Part shown: one piece after another, positions 10,170-20,705 of the stretch
Layout of the letters: every line of letters begins with the position of its first letter
How positions within the stretch are numbered: the stretch's first letter is position 1
DNA from: Armadillidium nasatum
Taxonomy: Eukaryota > Arthropoda > Malacostraca > Isopoda > Armadillidiidae
Direction of reading: 5' to 3'
NCBI GenBank assembly: GCA_009176605.1
Contig: SEYY01008527.1
Span: 1 to 22,121 of the forward strand
DNA: 22,121 nucleotides
The notes under the pieces: model-generated
What the model saw: the letters and a program-made list of their open reading frames with translations, nothing else
Told to the model about the DNA's origin: nothing
Database searches by the model: none
Position numbers and translations under genes: made by a program

Positions 10170-11600
10170 TACAAATCAAACTTTTAGAAGAAGTTACAAT
10201 ATTAGGTATGAATGAGTTGAAGAAAGAGAATAGCTCTAGAGTCGTTTATAGCTGAATGAGAAGAAAGTTTATTAGCTTAGAGATCTTATTTAGTAAAAGG
10301 TAAGACATAATCTGTGCTTTTTGAAGAACTAGAGGAAGGAAAGTTCAAGAATAAAAGTTGGAGATGAATAAGAATAAGAAGAAGATTATTGCATTTTAAG
10401 CTGGAAAGAAGTTTTCAGTGTTACATTGTAGCATAATTTTTGGAGTATGAAGACCAAATTAATCAATACCTGAAGCATTCTTTTCTGTTAAGAGCAAGAG
10501 AACAGGCAGACTTAATTAAACCAAGTTCCAAGATTTTTAGTTGAAGGGAAAGAGCATGAATGTACACTTCTCTGCCCACTCTGAGTAGTCTCTATCTCAG
10601 AAACATTATTTATTCCAAGAATATCAAAACATTTTTACTTTAAATTTGACCAATTTTCTGCACCAAAGTACCTGAAACGTTCTAGCGCGTTAGACTAGCT
10701 GGTGGTACAGGTAGTGAACTTCTTCAACTGCTTAAGTTAATCTGTATAGAAAAATTGAAACCAAAATCACCGTTTGTAGCTGGGAACTAAAAGAATGGCA
10801 TTCTCAGTATTAAACATTGAAATCATCCGTGATTATTTCAGAGAAAGGAGAAGGTAGAGGGTGCTCTATTTTGAAGCTTATATAGTCAAAAAATTTAGGA
10901 TAATAAGTAGAGTTTGGAGGTAAATAAATAAAACTTTCTGCAAGATGAAAACTTCCGAAGATTTTCAATTAGAACATGAGTACACATAACGTCCGTCATA
11001 GCGCGCAAGTGGACATCAACCGCACTAAAGTGGTAGAAACATAGAGTTGCTGTGGAAACCAACAAGCCCTTAATTTTCTGAATAAAACAAGAATTGAAGA
11101 GAGGTGGGTTTTACCAGAGTGAAAATTGGAGCAAATATATCGAATGTTAAAAGATTCTTTGGAAAAATACCTTTCCCAAGAGAAATCATTCATCACCTGA
11201 CTGTCAAATCCCAATTTGATGATTTGGGAGATAGGTGAATGATCAGCACTTTTTGGATTTCGCCCCTCTAAACCTCTCTGAACCAGGTGTTTGCTTTGTC
11301 GTTTTTAGATTAGTCAAAAAAATTATTTTTTTTTGTAGTCTTTTTGGAAGGAGGAGGGGATAGGTGGGAATGACCACTAAAAATCGAGATTACGTTAAAT
11401 TTCTCTTTGAGATGATGAAGTGCGAAAAAGACCTTGTGTATGCAAATTTTTGTGTCAGTGTATTTATTGTGCCTAGAGTGCCTCAAGAATAAATAGACAC
11501 AGCAGGAAAAAAAGGTACTTACTATTATGGTGATCACACTTTCGGAAACAGGCTTCTCCTAGAGAGATATGCACATTTCAAATCGTACAGTTTGATGAAC
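9950..11600. other. Less AT-rich intron stretch of unknown origin
   Basis: Apart from a (GA)n tract, I can assign nothing here. The base composition is visibly less AT-rich and less repetitive than the flanks, and short open stretches occur in several frames on both strands. No conserved motif, splice-bounded exon or RNA gene is evident. It lies within the 10.2-kb intron between GT92 exons 1 and 2. It could be an old mobile element or ordinary unique intron sequence. Confidence 0.4.
10089..10166. repeat. (GA)n microsatellite
   Basis: About 78 bases of GA dinucleotides. It is the source of an apparent Arg-Glu repeat in one plus-strand open frame, which I do not regard as coding. Confidence 0.95.
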
Positions 11601-11740
11601 ACTATACGAAGACTAAAGTACTGTTAGACTGCAGATTGCTTCGTGTTGCCGATTGTAATATGCACAGGCCCATAGAAATCGAATAATGTAGTAATGTACT
11701 TTTCACTGATGAACCTCTCTTCGTACTACATGTACCAGAA
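11600..11740 (+). pseudogene. Tc1/mariner-like transposase, 5' fragment
   Basis: At 11693-11740 one plus frame reads NVLFTDEPLFVLHVPE. This matches the Tc1-family segment 'VLFTDESRF-L', whose Asp is the first catalytic residue. About 60 bases upstream, a shifted frame gives a weak match to the 'S-TVRRRL...RRP' helix-turn-helix segment of Tc1 transposases, with the roughly 30 residues normally between the two apparently deleted. Translation continues across a LINE insertion into the fragment at 13830. The first-Asp motif is clear; the part upstream is uncertain. Confidence 0.6.
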
Positions 11741-11742
11741 AG

Positions 11743-12948
11743 ACATTAACAAAAAATCGTAGTACAGAAGATGCCCTAACTCTCCTTACAGAAAACATAT
11801 ACAGAGCACTAAACGATAAGCAAACATGCATACTATTACTGTTAGACTTCTCAAAAGCATTTGACGTCGTTCCGCACAACTTACTCTTAAAAAAATTAAA
11901 TAGGCTTGGCGTTTCAAAAGACTCCTTAAACTGGTTCCAGTCATATTTATCTGGTAGAACACAATATGTCAAGTTAGGAGACGTCTCATCCTCTCTCGCT
12001 CCAATTTCTCAAGGAGTGCCTCAAGGATCTATTTTGGGTCCACTATTCTTTAACATATATACTAATGACTTCCAAAATTGTCATAATTCTTTACATTCAC
12101 AATACGCTGATGATACCGCAATACTAATAACAGACCGTAACATAGATACACTAAACACAAAAGTAAATAATGTATTAGAAAATATTGTAACATGGGTAGA
12201 GGCAAACAGGCTTTCCCTTAACCTACAAAAAACACAATACTTAATAATGACAAACATTAAAAGTCCTATCAATCTGCATGTCATGGCAAAAGGTACAACC
12301 ATAAATAGAACTACATCTGCAAAATTATTAGGAGTTATTTTCGATGAGAAACTTTCCTTTAAAAACCATATAAATAGTCTTATTAGCAAACTTGCATATG
12401 CTACTTATGCATTCCTAAAGATAAGAAACTCTATTCCAAAATATGTCCTAAAAAACTTATATTACAGCCTTGTTTACCCTCACCTACTATACAACTTACC
12501 AGTTTGGGGAAGTGCAAGTGAATATCTGCTACAACCCTTAATAAAACTGCATAAAAAAATAATTCGCATAATATCTGGATCACGTAATCACTATGAACAT
12601 ACAAGCCCACTTTTCAAACAATTATCCATACTCAAACTACAAGATATGCTCACTCTTACAATGACTACCCAAATATTCAAAATCATAAACGGATTGTCAA
12701 ATAATTTACTGTCAAATTTAATCATGAATAACCAAAATGTAAGAAGACTAAACTTGCGCAGCACACGCTCACGTACACTATGCAAAACAAAGTACACATT
12801 AACAAAATCTCGGAGAGCTATATCATATAATGGCATTGAAAAATGGAATAATCTTCCAAAAAACATTCAGGAACTAGCAACACTTCCCACATTCCGTAAA
12901 CATGTCAAAAATCACCTGCTATTCAAAATATTAAAATACCCGACCTAA
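11743..12948 (+). CDS. Reverse transcriptase of the CR1/L2-like LINE (5'-truncated, frame open)
   Basis: About 401 codons are open, but there is no native start because the 5' end of the element is missing. RT boxes appear in order: LTKNRSTEDAL (about 11746), LLLDFSKAFDVVPHNLL with the first catalytic Asp at 11845, SYLSGRTQYVKLGD, GVPQGSILGPLFFNIYTNDF (from 12013) and QYADDTAIL, with the YADD pair at 12103-12114. Then come NRLSLNLQKTQYLIM, the thumb motif LLGVIFDEKLSFKNHI, YPHLLYNLPVWG, and a C-terminal domain ending near WNNLPKNIQELATLPTFRKH. Catalytic residues look intact from box A on, but the endonuclease and N-terminal RT are gone. A GTG at 12016 is just the Val of the VPQGS box, not a start. 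The enzyme would copy LINE RNA at the insertion site. Confidence 0.92.
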   Translation, partial: TLTKNRSTEDALTLLTENIYRALNDKQTCILLLLDFSKAFDVVPHNLLLKKLNRLGVSKDSLNWFQSYLSGRTQYVKLGDVSSSLAPISQGVPQGSILGPLFFNIYTNDFQNCHNSLHSQYADDTAILITDRNIDTLNTKVNNVLENIVTWVEANRLSLNLQKTQYLIMTNIKSPINLHVMAKGTTINRTTSAKLLGVIFDEKLSFKNHINSLISKLAYATYAFLKIRNSIPKYVLKNLYYSLVYPHLLYNLPVWGSASEYLLQPLIKLHKKIIRIISGSRNHYEHTSPLFKQLSILKLQDMLTLTMTTQIFKIINGLSNNLLSNLIMNNQNVRRLNLRSTRSRTLCKTKYTLTKSRRAISYNGIEKWNNLPKNIQELATLPTFRKHVKNHLLFKILKYPT

Positions 12949-13084
12949 CAGACTAACTCAAAATCACAAAATTCATTATCACTATTATATTAACAAATTT
13001 TAGTATTATTACGATTCATATTATTATAAATATCGTCATTACCATTTTCGAAATTAATATTAATATTATTATTGAATTTATCAT

Positions 13085-13108
13085 TATTAGTTAGAATTAT
13101 TGTTATTA

Positions 13109-13184
<76 letters not shown>

Positions 13185-13267
13185 CATTAATATTATTATT
13201 ATTATCATTATTATTATTATTATCATTATTCTTATTATTATTGTTATTATTATTAGTATTGTTACCA

Positions 13268-13337
<70 letters not shown>

Positions 13338-13480
13338 CATTTTTTCAGTAATATTATTGTTGATTACTGCTATTTATTATTATTTTTATTACTGTTCTTA
13401 TCATTATTATTATAACTTATTATTATTATTTTTATTATTATTATTACTATTATTATTGATATTATTACTAATATAATTAT
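13085..13480. repeat. (ATT)n-rich low-complexity block in the LINE 3' untranslated region
   Basis: Long pure ATT runs (about 13108-13182 and 13270-13336) separated by imperfect ATT/CATT/GTT units. Apparent poly-Ile, poly-Leu and poly-Tyr open frames here are translations of the microsatellite, not genes. Confidence 0.95.
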
Positions 13481-13695
13481 TTTATTACTATTATAATCAA
13501 TCCTTATCTCTGTAATAATTATTAGCTTACAGTTATCTCAATACTAAGATTATTTTAGTAATTTTTTCTTTTTTTTTATCTATTGTTTAGTTTAAGATTA
13601 CGACCATAAAATTATGTTAAAATTAATTGTTATAAAATTTACAATATTCAAAACTTGTAATATTATATAATGTATGGTATCATGTATAAATTTAA

Positions 13696-13829
13696 TGGGC
13701 TCAAAGGACGATTTCGTCTCCCCAGAAGCCCATTTCAGTTTAGTATCCAAACATGTAAAGTACACGATATTTGATTTGTAAATTTGTAACTGAAAAAATG
13801 AATAAAGATTAAAGATTAAAGATTAAAGT
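13696..13829 (+). other. Conserved LINE 3' tail with hairpin, likely RT recognition element
   Basis: GGACGATTTCGTCTCC (13706-13721) can pair GACG with CGTC around ATTT. An outer GGGCT/AGCCC pair (13697-13701 and 13727-13731) could close a larger stem. The tail then runs to GATTAAA repeats at the terminus. The same tail occurs at 3702 and, diverged, on the minus strand at 14905 and 15100. In L2-group LINEs a 3' stem-loop and short terminal repeats are known to be bound by the element's reverse transcriptase; that role here is inference. Confidence 0.6.
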
Positions 13830-14300
13830 ATGAAGACGTCCATGAGAACACTTTGACCCTTGCAGTATTTTTCAAAAGATTTCTTGGAAATGATGATTTG
13901 GGCTGGCATACGTTGGGAAACCACCCGAAATTGCAGAAATGTGTGTAAACGACGTCTCTTATGAAAAGGAAATTCTTTTCGCGTCTTTCATTGAGGATAA
14001 ATACTTATTTCTTCATGAAAATGCCAGAATGCACACTGCTGCGGCCGTCCAATTGTACTTTGAAATGATGGGAATCCACCTTCTGTCTTTACCTGCGAAA
14101 ACCTTGGATTTTAATATCGTACAGCATGTTTGAGATATACTGGGAGGTGTGTCAGTGTCTGGGTACATGTGCTGTCGATACTGAGGAACTGGCGAGGTAC
14201 GTTGGAGGAAGAGTGGAAATCATTTCGCAGGGCGTCATAAATAGGATTGTTCCATCAATGCCAGAATGGAGGAAGTACGAAATGAAAAAGAGGGAAGTAG
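13830..14300 (+). pseudogene. Tc1/mariner-like transposase, 3' fragment
   Basis: Directly after the LINE end the reading YEDVHENTLTLAV resumes a Tc1-like protein, followed in another frame by MIWAGIRWE (about 13888). Then YLFLHENARMHTAAAVQLYF (about 14005-14064) matches the 'FLHDNARPHTA' motif that carries the second catalytic Asp; it is Glu here. LPAKTLDFNIVQHV (about 14092) matches 'SPDFNPIEHVWD', with the Trp codon turned into TGA at 14132-14134. The end (DTEELARYVGG, VINRIVPSMPEWRKYE) matches the Tc1 C-terminus. At least three frameshifts or stops and the Asp-to-Glu change make it inactive. Confidence 0.82.
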
Positions 14301-14640
14301 TCGCAATTATTTATAGGTTTTATTACTTATTTTCTGTTTTGTTTTTTCTTACAGTCTTGAAATGTAACATTACAACATGAATAGTCAAATTCGTGATTTT
14401 CCTCATCCTTCATTTTGATTTCCAAAACTATGTTAGACACTTTTGGGAGGTAAATAATTGTCTACAATATGAAACAATAGATCGTAACATTTAATTAAAC
14501 TAATACAGCCACGTTCTTTGGTCATTTTACCATAAATCCAAGAGATACTTTGAATTTGTTGGGCAATTTACATTCGAATTAAAGTAGCATTCAGTGATAT
14601 AATAAATATGCTTTCAATATGATCAATAATATAAATAATT
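14301..14640. other. No gene seen
   Basis: AT-rich sequence after the Tc1-like relic. I expected the other inverted repeat of the transposon here but could not pair it confidently with anything upstream of 11600. Confidence 0.5.
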
Positions 14641-14695
14641 TTAATAATAATATAATTATTACTATTTTTATTAATAATAATAATAATAATAATAA

Positions 14696-14739
<44 letters not shown>

Positions 14740-14741
14740 TA

Positions 14742-14788
<47 letters not shown>
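14641..14788. repeat. (AAT)n microsatellite, tail of a minus-strand LINE 3' end
   Basis: About 130 bases of AAT units, interrupted near 14693 and 14738. On the minus strand it is (ATT)n and follows directly on the GATTAAA units of the LINE tail at 14789-14905. Confidence 0.93.
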
Positions 14789-14790
<2 letters not shown>

Positions 14791-14905
14791 CTTTAATCTT
14801 TATTCATTTTTCCAGCTACAGAAGTTGTACGAACAAAATTCGTGTATTTTATATGTATTAATACGAAACTGAAATGGGCTTCTCGGGTAACGAATTCACC
14901 CTTTC
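14789..14905 (-). mobile_element. CR1/L2-like LINE 3' end, diverged copy, minus strand
   Basis: Read on the minus strand: GGGTGAATTCGTTACCC (14901-14885), GAGAAGCCCATTTCAGTTTC, a middle part that differs from the other copies, GGAAAAATGAATAAAGATTA and two GATTAAA-type units, then (ATT)n. The layout equals that at 13702-13829. The stem sequence is different but still pairs. Confidence 0.8.
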
Positions 14906-15296
14906 TTTTTGTTTCTAAATAAAAATAATTATTCAATTCACAATTCACAAAACTTTATTTAGGAAATGGTTCATTTACAGGTTTAAAGTTTAAAAGTAGG
15001 TCCTATACTACTAAATTCATTAATAATCTTAATAATATTGTGAATGTCCAGTTCACTGAAAATAGGCTGCTAGGGGAAAACACTGCGGTTTCCTTTGAGC
15101 TCAAATGCTTAATATACATATAAATATTTATATAATTTTAATTCATATAATAATTACAAGTTATGATAGGCTAATTTTAAAGTAACAAAAATCTAGAAAT
15201 ATTGACCATGCAAGAGTTGTTACTTATGATGCTTACTACAATAATTCTAGTAATAATAATAACAATGATGATATTTAATTCAAATATAGTAACAAA

Positions 15297-16170
<874 letters not shown>

Positions 16171-16208
16171 AACAATAATAATAACAATAATTATGGATCA
16201 ATACGAAT

Positions 16209-19160
16209 TTATGTACATTTTTTTAAATTGTGTGCATATGATTTTGTTGATCTTTCATTCTTCATGTCGTCTGGGAGATTGTTATATAGAATGGTGGAGG
16301 TGTAAATTACTGCTTGTCGTGCTTTAGTGAGCCTGTAGAAAGGGATTTTTAGGTTGTTGCTATTTCTTAAGATTATTCCTCTTTCAGTTTGATTGTTTCG
16401 AAGGTATGTTTTTAGGAATTCGCATGTGTTATTATTAATTATTTTGTAAATTTCCTTTAGGAGGGGGAGGCTTAGAAGATAATAAAATTCCAATTTGTTA
16501 AGTTTTTTGAATAAAGGGGGTGTATGACTATAAAAGTTTCTGCTGCCAATGAGAAGCCTTATGATTCGTTTTTGCATTCTTATGATTTAATGAGTGTTTG
16601 TTTTGGGTGTTGTTCCATATACAGAGAGAGAGAGTAAAGTACGTAGGGGTGAATGTGTGGAAAATATATTTTTTAGAACATACAGTGGAAGGGATTTAGA
16701 AAATTTTACTAATATGTACATATACTTTGCAAGTTTATTTACTAATGTGTTTGTGTTCCTTAAATGTTAATTTGTCATCCATTATGACTCCCAGGATTCT
16801 CGCGGTATTTGTTCGGGTTACCTGAAAATCTTTTAATTTAATTTTAAAATTATTTCCTACATTTTTGTTGCTAATTCTAATGTAAGAGGATTTTTGAATA
16901 TTCAATGATAGTCTATTTGAGTCGACCCATCTCTTGATGTTTGTTAAAGAGCTTTGAACTTTTTTTAAGAGTGTCTCGGGTTTTTTGGCATTGATCAATA
17001 TAGATTTATCATCTGCGAATGAGACAGGGAAGGAGTTCTGTGAGCTTATTAAGTCGCTTGTATATATTAAAAATAGAAGCGGTGCGATTATGGACCCCTT
17101 TTTAGCACCAGTTTTTATTTCTTGTGTGCTAGAAAGTGTATCACCTAACTTTACGTATTGTTGTCTACCTTTGAGGTAAGTTTCAGACCACTGCAAGTTT
17201 AGGCTATCGAAACCCAGTCTATTTGGTTTGGTTAAAAAGATATCATGGTCTATTGTGTCAAACGCTTTGGTGAAGTCTAATAGCAGAAGGACGGAAGGAG
17301 TCTTTAGTTTCTAAATTTTAATAAAGTTTTTCAGTCAGACAGATAAACGCGTCCGATGTTGAACGCCATGTTCTGAAGCCGAACTGGAAATCACTAAGTA
17401 ATGAGTTTGAGATGCAATATTCATTCAGCTGCTAAAATATTATTTTTTCGAAAATTTTGCTAATCGTGTGTGTAATGGATATGGGTCTATAGTTTTTAGG
17501 GAGGGGGGGATGATCTTCTTAAATATAGGAGTCACACTGGAAATTATAATAGTAGAGGGGAAACACCTTAAAAGATTGAAGCATTGAATATGTGAGCCAG
17601 TGGGGTGGAAATGATGTCAGCCACGAGCTTGTATTTGTGATTTCGGAGGCTCAAGATATCACGTTTTATTTTTTAGGCCTGTTATTATATTTTGGACTTC
17701 TAATGGAGTAATGTTTTCGAAAGTGAAGTATGAGTTGCACTGGGGTAAAAATGCTTCAAAGTTTGTTTGACCTGCTGAACTATTTGTTAAAATTTCGGTT
17801 TCAATATTGATAAAATAACTGTTGAGTGAATATGCGATTTTCGTTTGGTGTGCTGAGACTTCACCATTTATATAATAATTGGTTTATTTAGTGGGTATGC
17901 TCTTTTTTTTTACTGATTAGATTGTTTATGAGATTCCAAGTTGCTTTTGGATTGGTGTTTATCTCGCAGAATTTGTCAGTGTAATATTTTCTTTTCCCTT
18001 TTTTTAATAGCGCTTTTAATTGATTGCTATAATTGTTATACAATTGAAGAGGGATGATTCTTTGTTTATAATTACGGTAGAGTTTGTGTTTTTGATTTGT
18101 TGAATTTAATAATCCTAGTGTTAACCATGGATTTTGGACCCTTTTACAGACTAAATGGTTGGCTTTAATTTTGAAGGTCTCATGATAGCACCTATATATT
18201 TGATTGATAAAAGTCATGAATTTTGAGCCTATGTCTGTTTGTTCATTGAATGTAGAAGAAAAGTCAATTTCCTTTATTTTGTCTATGAATTTTGTCTATG
18301 AATATTGCATTGCTAGCTTCTTTATCTTCTCCTGTATTTGATAGTTGTTAGGTTAGTTAACTTCTATTGTATAAAGCAAGGAGAAGTGATCAGTAAGGTC
18401 GTGTCTGGATAATAAAAGATTTCATATTACAGTTTCAAGTTTCCCCAAATGTGATCCAATAGGGTGGGATTTATGTTCAATGTTGTTAGGCCTAGTGGGC
18501 TGTGTTATATAATTTATAAATCCTGTGTGATGTCAAAATAAGGTTCTGTAAAGGGGTGGCTCCTAATGTGGGTTTTTTGTTCAGCATACTATATTAAAGT
18601 CCCCTGCAATCAAAATATTTGAATTATTTAAGCGGATTTGAATGAAAGAATTCAGAGCGTATATAAAATCATTTCTTGAAGAGCTTAGTGGTCTGTATAT
18701 TCCGAGTATATTTTGTTTAATTTGTTTGATGTTCATTTGAATAACAAGTGCTTCGATGGTCTCATTCTGAATTGATGGGATTATTTTTACTTTGTTTCAA
18801 AATTCATTCCGTACGTATATTGACACTCCATTTCCTCGTTTGTCATTTCTAGCTAGATGTGTTCCATTGTCTCCGAGGATTGGGTAGTTGTCTTTTTTGT
18901 GGTTATTTAGAAAAGTTTCACTAAGCACGACAATGCCAATGATATGATTTATAATTTAAGAAATCATCATGATGCTTAGGGAGGCTTCTTATGTATTAGT
19001 GGAGTAGTGTTAGTTTGCTTAATTTAAATGCTTTATCTTTCTTTAATTCATCAGGGTAGATGTATTCAGATTTAATGGCATTTTTAATAGGAGGTGTTTC
19101 GCTTCGACTATGACTGCATTCATTGGCTTTCCTATAATTGATATTTCTAGAGCTAATAAA
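16209..19160 (-). pseudogene. LINE ORF2: endonuclease + reverse transcriptase, with stops and frameshifts
   Basis: On the minus strand I read, in order, ECSHSRSETPPIKNAIKS (about 19110), YIRSLPKHHDDF, then the endonuclease motifs IGIVVLSETFL (about 18945), RNDKRGNGVSIYVRNEF (about 18830), QNILGIYRPLSSSRNDF and ILIAGDFNIV. Next is a linker with FCEINTNPKATWNLINNLIS, about 17970-17911. The RT part has SETYLKGRQQYVKLGD (about 17190), KKGSIIAPLLFLIYTSDLIS and FADDKSIL (the catalytic pair), then NRLSLNIQKSSYIRISN and ARILGVIMDDKLTF. The last segment starts RIIRLLIGSRNFYSHTPPLF (about 16569). Glu in SET and Asp in GDFN are expected AP-endonuclease residues. The usual VPQGS box is changed to AKKGS. 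Several stops and shifts make it a pseudogene. The C-terminal third resembles the RT at 11.7 kb but is clearly a different subfamily. Confidence 0.88.
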
Positions 19161-19414
19161 TTTTAGTAGCAAATTAAAAGGGCAATAAAATTATTAGTAA
19201 ATAATCGATAATAGCAAAATAATTTAAAGTATGGTATTGATTGAATATATGAAGGTAAGTGTAATACACCTCCGACAAGGAGTGATATTTAAATAAGGGA
19301 AGAGTTAGACGGCTATATTTTCAGTGATAGCAAACAGCAGTGATCTCAGTATTTCTTTTAAAGGGAAAGTGTAGCTTGCAAGGAAGAAATTTAACCCCAG
19401 TGTAACTTCAAAGA

Positions 19415-19602
19415 TAATAAATAATAATAACAATAATAGTAATAAAAACATTAATAATAGTAATAATAAAAATAATAATAATAATGATAATAATAATAAT
19501 AATAATAACTGAAAAGAAATGTAAATAATAACAAAATGATAATAATAATAATATTAATAAAAATAATAACAATAAAAATAATAAAGTAATAATATGAAGT
19601 AA

Positions 19603-19676
<74 letters not shown>

Positions 19677-19683
19677 GTAATAA
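19415..19683. repeat. Imperfect then pure (AAT)n block
   Basis: Interrupted AAT units from 19415, becoming a pure run at about 19612-19676. It lies just 3' (minus sense) of GT92 exon 1, starting about 20 bases after its donor site. Confidence 0.92.
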
Positions 19684-19702
19684 TGCAGAGTATAGTACCT
19701 AC

Positions 19703-19964
19703 TTGTAGATTGGTGGAATAAGATTCATTAACTGCGACCCATTGATCAGAAAATGAGGTAAATTAGGATGCCTCCTTATTACTTGCTCATCATACTTCTT
19801 TTCCATCCTTTTGGGATTGAATAATTTAATCTTATTTTTGCATGTAATAAAAACCTCTTTAGATTCATTGAATCTCAATGCAAATGTTTCAGTCTCATAT
19901 TCATCAGTCGTTTTAAACAGCAATTCTTCATCCTCGGATAACTTTTGAACTAACTTCACATTTG
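19703..19964 (-). CDS. Exon 1 (of those visible) of the glycosyltransferase family 92 gene
   Basis: A 262-base exon on the minus strand from acceptor TTAATTTTCAG (AG at 19966-19965) to donor GTAGGT (19702-19697). Two bases finish a codon begun in an earlier exon, 86 codons follow, and two bases (AA) remain for the Lys codon completed by exon 2. The peptide begins NVKLVQKLSEDEELLFKTTD and ends NLIPPIYK. It looks like the luminal stem of a type II Golgi enzyme: hydrophilic, charged, without a membrane segment, and with N-glycosylation sites NES and NGS. The membrane anchor and true start must lie upstream, beyond 19964, and I did not find them in the window. On its own this exon would be anonymous; its identity comes from the matching phase and the GT92 motifs of the following exons. 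Confidence 0.8.
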
Positions 19965-20084
19965 CTGAAAATTAATAACGTTGATAATTCCACTACATTG
20001 TTCACTATTAATAATAATAAAAATGATAATAAGAAATAATTGTATTAATAATAATAGTAAAACATAATTTTTATTTTAATTATA

Positions 20085-20117
20085 ATAATAATAATTATTA
20101 TTATTATTATAATATTA

Positions 20118-20199
<82 letters not shown>

Positions 20200-20270
20200 C
20201 ATTATTATTATCAATTATTATTGTTATTATTATAATAATATTATTATTATTATTATCAATGTTGTTGTTG
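20085..20270. repeat. (ATT)n microsatellite flanked by inverted AAT units
   Basis: AAT units near 20084-20093 face a long ATT run (about 20120-20199), giving self-complementary DNA. A few CATT and GTT variants occur at the edges. Confidence 0.9.
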
Positions 20271-20700
20271 TTTTCATTTTTTTAAATCAATCTATGTGTT
20301 ACATGTTAAAATTTAAAAGTTTAGTCATAATTCAAACATTTTAATTTCATTTTAGAAGTGACATAACATTAAATCTTTCAGATGATACCGGCCTGCATTT
20401 TTTCCCTTTTGCAAAATTGCCTTTAGTTTAATTGCTGAACTTTATGCTTTTATATGTGTTGAATCCAAATATGACAGCAGTTGTTCTCTATCATTTAAGG
20501 ATTTTTCACAAAACCCAATGATAAGTCATGAAGAAAAAACAGTAGATGAATATTAATAATGGTTTATTAATTAAAAGGATTTAAATTGAAACATTTTTTT
20601 AAAATTTGAAACTAAATAGGTATATAAGGTGAAAAATATGTTCAAAAGAAATATATGAAAGTGAAACTTACAAATTAATAGTAGGGCGCAAATCTAAAGT
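20271..20700. other. No gene seen
   Basis: AT-rich sequence between the microsatellite and the pseudogene at the right edge. I see no exon with supporting splice sites, no RNA gene and no recognised repeat. Confidence 0.6.
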
Positions 20701-20705
20701 CGACC

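Larger units (their letters stand above)
11741..13829 (+). mobile_element. CR1/L2-like LINE, 5'-truncated, inserted in a Tc1-like element
   Basis: The element starts within the reverse transcriptase coding region (KNRSTEDAL) immediately after the Tc1 motif. It carries one long open frame to 12948. Its 3' untranslated region of about 880 bases contains some 250 bases of (ATT)n, and it ends with a conserved ~125-base tail: hairpin (13706-13721), AGAAGCCCATTTCAG, ACATGTAAAGTACAC and three GATTAAA units. Tc1 coding sequence resumes at 13830. The short terminal repeats instead of poly-A, the protein type and the lack of an evident target duplication fit CR1/L2-group LINEs rather than Jockey proper. 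The lower number of defects suggests it is younger than its neighbours. Confidence 0.88.

Noticed and set aside
9980..10255. Plus-strand frame with an Arg-Glu repeat
   Set aside because: The repeat is the (GA)n microsatellite. The flanking residues match nothing I know and no splice or start context supports it.
10996..11214. 72-codon minus-strand open frame
   Set aside because: I see no recognisable motif, start context or splice borders, and its neighbours in the same region are also broken.
12990..13476. Overlapping open frames of poly-Ile, poly-Leu and Tyr on both strands
   Set aside because: They are translations of the (ATT)n block in the LINE 3' region and carry no other protein sequence.
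14301..14640. Right inverted repeat of the Tc1-like element
   Set aside because: I could not find a convincing inverted partner upstream of 11600, so the transposon borders are left open.
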